Of a DNA stretch of 34,460 nt, positions 8,660 to 16,600 are shown one piece after another. The notes beneath the pieces were generated by a model. The model ran no database searches. It was not told the DNA's origin and worked only from the letters and a program-made list of their open reading frames with translations. The stretch lies in contig CAJUDU010000006.1 of the NCBI GenBank assembly GCA_910584935.1, positions 1-34,460 of the forward strand. Reading direction: 5' to 3'. Positions within the stretch are counted from its first letter, which is position 1, and the number at the start of each line of letters is the position of its first letter. The position numbers and the translations under genes were made by a program. This DNA is from an uncultured Butyricicoccus sp. GTDB taxonomy: Bacteria; Bacillota; Clostridia; Oscillospirales; Butyricicoccaceae.

Positions 8660-8985
8660 ATGGCTATGACTGGTACATTAAAGGAACCCCTGAAAAATTA
8701 ACAAGCACTGCATCCTCTTTCCGCACCCAGGGCGGCGCAATCCGCAACCTGACCAGCCAAATGCTGTCCACTGTGAACAGCCTCAATAGCTGCTGGGAAG
8801 GCCCCGCACAGCAAACCTATTCCCGCAAATTTAATGCGTTGGATGGCGATATGGCACAGATTTACCTCAAGATTTGCGAACATGTGAAGGATCTCATCGA
8901 AATGGCAAATGCTTACCAGCGAGCAGAGCAGCAGAACATGAGCACTTTTGGTTCCCTCGGCACCGATTATATCCATCACGGCTAA
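8660..8985 (+). CDS. WXG100 protein with frameshift after start
   Basis: The natural start is ATG 8660, with AAGGAGA upstream and the family opening MAMTGTLK. In this frame a TAA arrives at 8699. The rest of the protein (TPEKLTSTASSFRTQGG, turn C-W-E-G-P, C-terminal A-Y-Q-R-A-E) continues in another frame. One missing base at about 8684-8686 (AAGGAA where AAGGTA would encode L-K-V-T-P) explains this exactly. The downstream frame is also open back to an ATG at 8608, but that start lacks a ribosome binding site and gives a foreign N-terminus. Whether the lesion is genuine, a sequencing error, or read through by -1 slippage on AAG is unknown. Restored length is about 109 residues. Confidence 0.7.
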
Positions 8986-9132
8986 TGAAAACCGCATGGG
9001 ACGCAAGTCCCACCGGAAAATGCGGAATGTCCTCACCCAGCGTCTGGAATGTGCTTCCAGATGACTGCGTGGGGATATTCCCCGTGTTTTTAAAACACAT
9101 CAGTCTGAACTGAGGGAAAATGGGGGCTTTTT
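8986..9132 (+). promoter_or_regulatory. Structured leader before VWA-FHA gene
   Basis: This 147-base gap folds into several hairpins. CCGCAT (8992-8997) pairs with ATGCGG (9020-9025) and encloses GGGAC/GTCCC with a GCAA tetraloop. CGTCTGGAA (9041-9049) pairs with TTCCAGATG (9055-9063). GGGGA (9071-9075) pairs with TCCCC (9079-9083) and is followed by GTGTTTTT, which looks like a weak attenuator. GTGTTT/AAACAC lies at 9084-9098. It could tune expression between the abundant WXG100 genes and the regulatory membrane genes. No known riboswitch class is matched. Confidence 0.35.
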
Positions 9133-10620
9133 ATGAAAAAACTGATTCGGCGTATGCTTTGCATCGGCATTGCCGCATGGCTATTGTGCATCCAGGCTGC
9201 CGCCGCAGGTTCGGCAGTTTGGGGCAGTATACAAGGGCAAACCGCGATTTTATATCTGGCAGGTGCATCAGCGGAGGATAATTTAAACTGTCAGGTGGGC
9301 AGTACTCCTGCGGAAATTGCGTCCAAAACAAAAGTCAACACCTTAGACGCACCCATGGAAACCATTATCCTGCTGGATAATTCGTTTTCGATTCCGCCTG
9401 CCCAGCGGACAATTGTCACCAAAGTGCTGGAAGATTTGATTGCAAACCGCCTAAACGGTGAAAAATTCACAATCGCAACCATTTCTGACCAGGTCACTTA
9501 TTTGTGTGAAGGCGCATCGGATTATAGCCAACTCAAAAATATCATCCAAAACCTTCAGTACCAAAACCAAAACACCCAGCTTACGGATGGGCTTTATAAA
9601 GTGCTGGATAAACTGAGCAAAGCAGATGCAGGCGTATTGCGCCGTGTTTTGCTGGTTTCTGACGGTGTGGATAACAAACAAATCGGTTATACCCGTGAAG
9701 AATTAAACCAAATGATTCAAAAGACTGGTTATCCATTATACACCATCGGCTGTACCGATTTATATGACACCAACAATACTGAAAAATTACAAAATTTATT
9801 TGCCCTTTCACGCCTGACTTATGGCAACCCTTATCATGTGGAAGCCATTCAGGATTCGATGATGGTCGTCAATGCCATGCTGGCATGGAACCAGGCATTG
9901 CGCATTGATGTGCGTCTGCCGGATACCGCTTGTGACGGCAGTAAAAAAGTATTACAAGTATCGAAGGATGGCACCCCAACCTATACCCTCGAACTGACCA
10001 TGCCAATTGTGCAGGAGATGGCAAAATCCGAAGCACCCGCGCCAGCGCCTGCCCCAGCTCCCGAACCTATTCCACAGCCCGAACCCGAAGAAAGCAGTAA
10101 TACCACACTGATTGTTATCATTGCAGTGCTGGCAGTGCTTTTAGTTGTGGTCATTATTGTGGTAGTCATTTTCGCACTGCGCGGCAAAAAGAAACCCAAA
10201 GATACTTTTGAACGCCTGCCCGCAGAAATGACGCCAGAACACCCTTATGGCGGTGAAACGGAAATCATGGGAGAAACCGAACAAGGCGAAAAAACTGCGA
10301 TGATGTGGGATGAAACGCCCAGTCGGGTATTAGTCCTGCGAGATTCCAGCGACCCGAACCGCCGGTTTGAAATCCCAATACAAGGCATTATTGCAATCGG
10401 GCGTGATACCAAGTCCTGCCGTATCGCGCTTGGCAATGAACCAACGGTTGCACGGCATCAATGCGATATTTTTGAACAAAATGGACGCATTATGCTGCGC
10501 AATATCAGCACATCCAATATAACCTGTGTCAACAGCCAAAAAGTGATGGATGACTGTGAATTACTGACAGGCAGCATCATCAAAATGGGACGGGTTATTA
10601 TGAATGTGGAAATTATATAA
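9133..10620 (+). CDS. Membrane VWA-FHA protein
   Basis: This 495-residue protein begins with a signal peptide (about 1-25). A von Willebrand A domain starts near residue 76, with a MIDAS motif D-N-S-F-S at 82-86, a later TDGLYK and LLVSDGVDN. A Pro/Ala/Glu linker follows at about 297-320, then one transmembrane helix at about 325-348 and a cytoplasmic FHA domain at about 395-495. The predicted topology puts the metal-binding VWA outside and the phosphothreonine-reading FHA inside. The FHA core has A-R-H where many have S-R-H. Together with the adjacent PP2C phosphatase it suggests Thr-phosphorylation control of the T7SS, comparable in logic to FHA/phosphatase control in other secretion systems. 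The substrate or kinase is not visible here. Confidence 0.88.
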   Translation: MKKLIRRMLCIGIAAWLLCIQAAAAGSAVWGSIQGQTAILYLAGASAEDNLNCQVGSTPAEIASKTKVNTLDAPMETIILLDNSFSIPPAQRTIVTKVLEDLIANRLNGEKFTIATISDQVTYLCEGASDYSQLKNIIQNLQYQNQNTQLTDGLYKVLDKLSKADAGVLRRVLLVSDGVDNKQIGYTREELNQMIQKTGYPLYTIGCTDLYDTNNTEKLQNLFALSRLTYGNPYHVEAIQDSMMVVNAMLAWNQALRIDVRLPDTACDGSKKVLQVSKDGTPTYTLELTMPIVQEMAKSEAPAPAPAPAPEPIPQPEPEESSNTTLIVIIAVLAVLLVVVIIVVVIFALRGKKKPKDTFERLPAEMTPEHPYGGETEIMGETEQGEKTAMMWDETPSRVLVLRDSSDPNRRFEIPIQGIIAIGRDTKSCRIALGNEPTVARHQCDIFEQNGRIMLRNISTSNITCVNSQKVMDDCELLTGSIIKMGRVIMNVEII

Positions 10621-10626
10621 CCGTTT

Positions 10627-11337
10627 ATGCCTAGAAGTACAAGTATTTGCGAATGCGGCATGGTACGCGGCATCAATCAAGACCGAGCAGGACAGTTTTT
10701 TACAGGTAATTGCGGCTTATATTTTGTCGCTGATGGCATGGGCGGACATTATGCAGGTGAAAAGGCAAGTGAAACAATTTTCGCCATGTTTGCAAGCTGG
10801 TGGGATGAATATGTCATTGCGCCGCAGCGCCCTGGATTTCCACAGGCGGTGGAACAAATCCGCGATATCATTCAGCAATGCAATTTGAAAATCCGTCAGA
10901 TTACCCCGCCACATGAGATTTGCGGCGCAACACTCGTGCTGTTATGGCTGACTGATAAAGATTATGCAGTGTTTTCCGTTGGGGACAGCCGGTGTTATTT
11001 GGCAACACGTCGCGGCTTTCTGCCACACATTACCCAGTTGACAACTGATGATGTTGCCTGCGGCATGGGTCCCGGACAGGATGGGAAATTATTGCGAGCC
11101 TTGGGCGCGGATGACCATTGTTTGATATCTATGCAAACCGGGCAGGTGCCTGCAAAAGCAGTTTTTGCACTTTGCAGTGATGGTGTTTATAAAGCCTGCC
11201 CTGAAAAAACATGGATGCAATTATTGCGCGGGGCGCTTTTCGGCACAAGTTTGCAACAAACCAGTGTATTGGTATCACAGGAAGTGCGGCGCAATGGCGC
11301 ACCAGATAATTATTCCCTTGTTTTAGTGAAACCGTAA
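10627..11337 (+). CDS. PP2C-type Ser/Thr protein phosphatase
   Basis: This is a 236-residue PP2C (PPM) phosphatase with all the metal-site motifs: RGINQDR (14-20), VADGMGGHYAGE (34-45), GATLVLL, FSVGDSRCY, LCSDGVYK and the closing PDNYSLVL. It is a cytoplasmic, Mn/Mg-dependent enzyme expected to remove phosphate from Ser/Thr, most likely reversing a kinase that feeds the neighbouring FHA domains. It starts 6 bases after the VWA-FHA stop without a strong ribosome binding site, suggesting translational coupling. The partner kinase must lie outside the window. Confidence 0.93.
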   Translation: MPRSTSICECGMVRGINQDRAGQFFTGNCGLYFVADGMGGHYAGEKASETIFAMFASWWDEYVIAPQRPGFPQAVEQIRDIIQQCNLKIRQITPPHEICGATLVLLWLTDKDYAVFSVGDSRCYLATRRGFLPHITQLTTDDVACGMGPGQDGKLLRALGADDHCLISMQTGQVPAKAVFALCSDGVYKACPEKTWMQLLRGALFGTSLQQTSVLVSQEVRRNGAPDNYSLVLVKP

Positions 11338-11398
11338 AAACAACATAGCGAAATAAGAATAAGCAGCGCAGCGTCGCGCGCGGTAGCGCGAAGAGAAG

Positions 11399-11516
11399 TT
11401 TTCTTTGCCTCGCTTTCTTTTACAAAAGAAAGCGAGAAAAGGCGGCGATAAGCGTTGCAAAAACAACGTAGTGCCGCGCACGGCAGTGGTGAAATTTTCT
11501 TTGCCTACTTTCTTTT
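11399..11516. repeat. Pair of palindromic intergenic repeat copies
   Basis: The motif TTTTCTTTGCCT occurs at 11399-11410 and again at 11495-11506. Each copy is followed by a CTTTCTTTT stretch and preceded by a GC-rich CGCGC-type segment. In the first copy CTCGCTTTCTTTT (11409-11421) pairs perfectly with 11424-11436, a 13-bp stem with a 2-base loop. The second copy has lost its right arm. This resembles short palindromic intergenic repeats common in clostridial genomes. The gap 11338-11713 otherwise holds only a gene remnant and a terminator. Confidence 0.6.
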
Positions 11517-11648
11517 ATGCTGTATTGCAAGATACGAGGCATCTGGAAGAACAAGGAAATTGATATCAGTATCCCACTGATTCAAATGCAGAAGGTACTC
11601 GAACAAACCAGCGACATTCAAGGCATACTTGCAGCCTGGATGCTATAA
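11517..11648 (+). pseudogene. 43-codon ORF or gene remnant
   Basis: A short open frame follows the second repeat copy and would encode a protein beginning MLYCKIRGIWKNKEID and ending GILAAWML. No ribosome binding site precedes it; the repeat sequence abuts the ATG. Its protein-like composition suggests the remains of a larger gene cut by the repeat. No family is recognised. Confidence 0.3.
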
Positions 11649-11657
11649 AAACAAAAA

Positions 11658-11690
11658 ATGCGCGTCTGATGCAAAATCAGCGCGCATTTT
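11658..11690. terminator. Bidirectional Rho-independent terminator
   Basis: ATGCGCG-T-CTGAT (11658-11670) pairs with ATCAG-CGCGCAT (11676-11687) around a GCAAA loop with a single bulge. T-rich sequence follows on the + strand and an A-rich run (T-rich on the - strand) precedes it. It probably ends the minus-strand partner-switch/NRPS operon and blocks transcription arriving from the T7SS side. Confidence 0.8.
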
Positions 11691-11713
11691 TATTTTATAT
11701 CGATGATAACAGG

Positions 11714-12121
11714 TCAAATCGTTTTTTGGATGGTGAAAATATTTTTCCCATCCACATATTCATACTGCACATGATCCATCATGCGCTTGACCATAAAAAT
11801 ACCAAGCCCACCAATTTGGCGGTCTTCCGCGGCTAGGGTAACATCTGGGTCATCATTTTTCAGCGGGTCATATGGTTTGCCGGAATCCAAAAATTCAATG
11901 GTGATTTGTACTGGGTCTGGACTGACCTGGCAGCGGATTGTTGCATCCCCAACATCTGGGCGATACGCATAATGCGCAATATTCACAAAGATTTCTTCCG
12001 CAGCAATTAGAATCTGGTTGCAGGTTTTTATCGGACAGTGTAACCCTTCCAGTTCATTTTCCAAAAACCCTAATACAATATCCAGCTGTTCAGTCAGCGC
12101 TGGAACAGTAATTGTTTTCAT
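11714..12121 (-). CDS. RsbW-like anti-sigma/switch kinase
   Basis: This 135-residue GHKL ATPase is of the RsbW/SpoIIAB type. It has an N-box AAEEIFVNIAHYAY (about 40-53), a G1 box DSGKPYDP, and a G2 box QIGGLGIFMVKRMMD. Such kinases phosphorylate a STAS antagonist on Ser and hold an output partner, often a sigma factor, inactive. Its start overlaps the phosphatase stop by four bases (ATGA), so the two are translationally coupled. A STAS protein lies at 18471-18776 in the same direction. No sigma factor is in the window, so the regulated target is unknown. Confidence 0.88.
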   Translation of the reverse strand: MKTITVPALTEQLDIVLGFLENELEGLHCPIKTCNQILIAAEEIFVNIAHYAYRPDVGDATIRCQVSPDPVQITIEFLDSGKPYDPLKNDDPDVTLAAEDRQIGGLGIFMVKRMMDHVQYEYVDGKNIFTIQKTI

Positions 12122-13605
12122 GAGAGCGCCTCCTTGGATATGGGTTTGCTATGCTGGTATAGCTTAAAGGATAACATCGTAATATCATCCGCTTGTTCCG
12201 CGCCATTAACGAATTCCCCAACTTTGCCCGCGATATATGGCAAAAGTTCAGCGGGAGGCATATCTTTTGCCATATCTGCGTTGACCGCTTCAGAAAGTCT
12301 GGCTTCTCCATAAAGCTCCAGTGCGGCATTGGTGGCTTCCGTAACGCCATCGGTATACAGCAGCACACTGCTGCCCGGCATTAACTGCACTTCAAACTGG
12401 CGGTAACGAATGCCTTCCATACCAGCCAGCACAAAACCAGGACGGACTTTTAACCATTCATAATCCCCATCAGCATGACGTAAAAGCGGCGGGTTATGCC
12501 CTGCATTGGCATAAGTCATCACGCCAGTTTCCAAATCAATAATGCCAAGGAATGCAGTGACAAATAATCCTTCCCCATTGTTTTCGCAAAGCTGTTCATT
12601 GGCACGAATGAAAATATCCGCTGGGGAAGAGCTGGATTGTGCCTGATTGCGGATAATGGTTTTTGCAATCACCATAAACAGCGCGGCAGGTACACCCTTG
12701 CCCGATACATCCGCAATCACAATCGCCAAATGGGTTGCATCGACCATAAAGAAATCATAAAAATCGCCGCCGACTTCTTTTGCAGGTTCCATCGTTGCAT
12801 AAATATCAAAATCGTCGCGTTCTGGGAACGCGGGGAAAATATTCGGCAGCATATCACGTTGGATATTGCTGGCGACATTGAGTTCAGCTTCGGTGCGCAA
12901 GGCGCGGGAAGACCATAAAGCGGTAGAAAAGATTTCCCAATACAGGATGACAAAAATCGAACAGATAATCAGATAAAACAGGATAAAAAGCATCCGGGTT
13001 TCCGGGATTGCGGGCAAAATGCCCAAATAGTTGGTAATCCGGTTGATGACAAAGAACGCAAGAAAGGAATAAACCGGAATCGCAACATATTTACGCATCT
13101 GTTCACCCAGCACTGTGATAACATCCTGCACGGTTTTACACATAAACCGGCGATACAGCAGATAAAGCAGGATAAAAATCACGATTTTAATGCTGTTAAA
13201 AATCAGCAGTGAATAGATATTATATGGATTTGGCGAATGGTCAACAAAACTAAGTGTTGTGCCGCAAAAGAAAAAGGTTGCGACATTGGCAATCAGCGCG
13301 CCCATCACTGAAACAAATACGCGGGCAGGGATAACCTCCTGATATAGGATTACCGCGGCAACTGGCGCGATAATCAACATACTGATGAGGTTCAAGGTAT
13401 CATTGGTTGCGTCAAGGGAATAGCCAAGCACACAAAGCCCATAATGCAGCGCTAAAAAGCATACCCAGCAAAGGGTTGTTTTTACTTTGCTGAAACGGGG
13501 GGTCAAAGTGCTGTTTGACAAAAAAGCAGCCAGCCATAGGGAAAAGTTCCCTGCGAGTGAAAACAGCATGACAACGGGAAATTCAACTTTCACTTCATAC
13601 ACCAT
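12118..13605 (-). CDS. Membrane RsbU/SpoIIE-type PP2C phosphatase
   Basis: This 495-residue protein has an N-terminal membrane region of about seven hydrophobic helices (about 10-230). A short linker resembles the RsbU coiled-coil switch (AELNVASNIQRDMLPNIFP). A PP2C/SpoIIE catalytic domain spans about 250-485, with metal motifs KEVGGDFYDF (278-281 GGD), IADVSGKG (297-304), LLYTDGVTEA and ADDITML. It should dephosphorylate the STAS protein in response to a membrane or extracellular signal and so counter the RsbW-like kinase. The start overlaps the NRPS stop by 11 bases, tying phosphatase production to NRPS translation. Confidence 0.9.
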   Translation of the reverse strand: MVYEVKVEFPVVMLFSLAGNFSLWLAAFLSNSTLTPRFSKVKTTLCWVCFLALHYGLCVLGYSLDATNDTLNLISMLIIAPVAAVILYQEVIPARVFVSVMGALIANVATFFFCGTTLSFVDHSPNPYNIYSLLIFNSIKIVIFILLYLLYRRFMCKTVQDVITVLGEQMRKYVAIPVYSFLAFFVINRITNYLGILPAIPETRMLFILFYLIICSIFVILYWEIFSTALWSSRALRTEAELNVASNIQRDMLPNIFPAFPERDDFDIYATMEPAKEVGGDFYDFFMVDATHLAIVIADVSGKGVPAALFMVIAKTIIRNQAQSSSSPADIFIRANEQLCENNGEGLFVTAFLGIIDLETGVMTYANAGHNPPLLRHADGDYEWLKVRPGFVLAGMEGIRYRQFEVQLMPGSSVLLYTDGVTEATNAALELYGEARLSEAVNADMAKDMPPAELLPYIAGKVGEFVNGAEQADDITMLSFKLYQHSKPISKEALS

Positions 13606-16600
13606 CCTTTGATTGAAATGCGCCCAGCGTATCCAGCCCAGTGAGATAAGCGGTCAGGTAAGCGTCGGTGATTTCGGGCCAAGAGAAACCTTCCTGTTCC
13701 AGCGCCCGAATGGAAAATCCGCTTTCACAAGGGGTTTCCGCCATATGCCGCCCACCGGTTACACGGGTTAAAAACCCATCTAATGTACCGCTGAAAGCGG
13801 GATCTTCCGCGGCATGAAGCATAAATTCATCAAACGCGGCGTCATCGACTGCCTGCACGGGATAACCGATTTGCTCCAAATGGGCAAGCAAACGGCTGAC
13901 CGGCAAATCATTGCTGTCAAAGATATGGAAAACAGTATATTCCTCCGAACTGCCAGCCATGCGGCAAATAGCACGGGATACCGCGTCAACCGGAGAAAAA
14001 TTCATCCAGCTTCGTGCCATGGACATCGGGCAGCGCCCGGTAGAAACAATGGACTGTAATAGCTTTGTGAATCCATTGGTCGCACGGTTCATTTGGAACT
14101 CACCGTCTGAAATGCGTCCCTGCAAATTGCCAACACGCATAATTTTCGCACGTAAACCATTGGGGATTTCCAGCAAAATCATTTTTTCGGCAAGGAATTT
14201 GCTTTTCAAATAAGCATTGGATAAATCCTGCCGAATCCATAAACGCTGTTCACTTAGCGATACGCCGATATCTGCCATATCCTGTTCAATAAACCCGCCG
14301 ACACTTAGCGTGGAAATCTGCACCAAAGCAGCATGATGCTTTTTACAAAATTTAATCACATTGCGCACCCCATCGACATTGGTTTGACGGATACGGTTGC
14401 CTACGCCAAAATGGCTGACATCAGCGGCGCAGTTTATCACGGTATCAATGCGCACCCCTTCAGGAAGCTGGACAATATCTTCATTCATCAGGTTGCCGTC
14501 AATGGCAAATAAACGAGTGCCGAAAGCGGAAGCAAAGTTATCTTCAAAATAATAAAACAGCGAACCTTTCAGGCGTTTTTCAGGGGTCAGGTTATTTTTG
14601 CCGCGCACCATACAATAAATCTTGCCATAGGTTGTGGACAAAAGTTCATACAGGATATGGATGCCCAGAAAACCAGTTGCACCAGTCAGCAGCACATTGC
14701 CAAGCGGGCGCAGCCCGCGCTGATAATTATGGTTGTGGTACAGCACATCGCGCAGGATTGCCGCTTGCTGTGTGGTGCATAGCGCATTTTCCGGCGTGGC
14801 AGGTTCCAGCGGCATATCCGCATGGTCTTGATCAATCGCCTGCACTAGGGCGCGGACGGTAGGATGTTCAAAAATCTTGCCATATTCCAGGTTAAAGCCC
14901 TCATGTTTTGCCAGCAAAACAATATGTGCCGCCTGTAAGGAAGTGCCGCCAAGGGCAAAAAAGCTGTCGGTTACACTGACATCTTCATCTTTCAGTTTGA
15001 GGGTTTGGGCAAAGATATGGCACATGGTGCGTTCCCGCGCAGTGCGCGGCGGCACATAAGTGCGCTCCACATGAATTGCCCGCTCCATCAGCAAATGTTT
15101 ATCAATTTTTCCATTTGAGGTTTGGGGCAGTTCGGGCAGATAGAGGAACAATTCAGGCACCATATAATGGGTCAGGAAACCGCCTGCATATTGTTTCAGT
15201 GCAGTATCATCCTGCGCCTGTTCCGCCGAATAATAACAGCATAAATGTTCACGCCCATCAATTTCTTTGACAATTGCCGCGCATTGCCGGATACCATCAT
15301 AAAATTCCATACAGCGTTCAATTTCGCCAAGTTCAATACGCAAGCCGCGTAATTTCACCTGGTCATCCCGCCGTCCACAGTAAACCAGCTGTCCATCCGG
15401 CAGGGCATAGCCATGGTCACCGGTTAAATAAACCCGGTCTTGTACCATGCCGTCTGATAAGGTGATAAACCGTTCAGCGGTCAGGTCAGGGCGGCCAAGA
15501 TAACCCCGAGTCACGCCATTGCCGCCAACGGCGATTTCACCTGTTGCGCCAGGCAGCGCTAATTTATGGTTGCTGTCCAGCAAATAAACGCTTGCCCCAG
15601 CAATGGTGGAACCAATGGTAATACGGTCAGTCACCCGGCCAATGGTAACGCCGATGGTTACTTCTGTGGGACCATAGCCATTATAAAGCCGTGCGGAAGT
15701 GGCATCAGATAAAGCATTTAGCAGCGGTTGGGTAAAGGATTCACCTGCGGCAAGTACAATATCCACGCCGCGCATGGCTTCACGGAATGCGGGTTCATCC
15801 AAATATGCCAGCAAGCGGGAAGGAGTACAGTGCAAAATATTTGCACCGCTTTCCGAAAGACTTTTTGCCAGTGATTCAGGGTTATTCATGCTTTCTTCAT
15901 CGGCAAGCACAACCGGAATGCCATTGAGCAAGGTGGCAAACAGTTCAAATGCGGAAATATCAAAACAAATCGAGCCAACCGCAACAATCCCTTTGCCATT
16001 TGCGACAATATCGCGGTTAAATTCATTGTTGCCAGGCTGCATAAAGTTTGCAATGCCGCGATGTTCCACCATAACGCCTTTGGGGCGTCCTGTGGTACCC
16101 GAAGTATAAATAATGTAGCAAAGCCAATCCGGCTGCACCTGCGGCAAAGCAAGCGCCGCATTTTGCGGATTTTCCGCAAGCAGGACGGCAGGCGGCAGAC
16201 AAGTCATATCGGGTATTTCCGTATCTGAAATTAACAGCGCGGCATGGCTGTCCGATAAGATATAGCGGATACGCTCCTGTGGGTAAGTCGGGTCAACAGG
16301 CACATAAGCCGCGCCTGCTTTGAGAATGCCAAGCAAAATCACAGGCAAATCGGTGGTACGCGGCAGCAGGAACGCAACAAGGGACTGAGGGGTAATACCT
16401 GCGGCAACCAAGTTGTGCGCGGCGATATCTGAAGCGGCATCCAACTGGGCGAATGTATAACTGCGCCCTTTGCCGGAAAGGGCGCGGGCATCAGGTGTTT
16501 TTGCCGCCTGTGCCCGGAACATACTAACAATAGTTGAATCTTCCGGGAAAGGCAGCACGGGGCCTGCTAAAAGCTGGCATAATCGATTTTGTTCATGTTC

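Noticed and set aside
8992..9025. GGGACGCAAG resembles the core of c-di-GMP-I (GEMM) riboswitches
   Set aside because: The upstream GGCAAACC half, the GAAA loop/receptor pairing and the second helix are missing; here the bases form a simple GCAA-capped hairpin.
15500..16200. A specific amino acid for the NRPS adenylation domain
   Set aside because: The pocket residues could be read only by eye and match no code I can assign with confidence, so no substrate is claimed.
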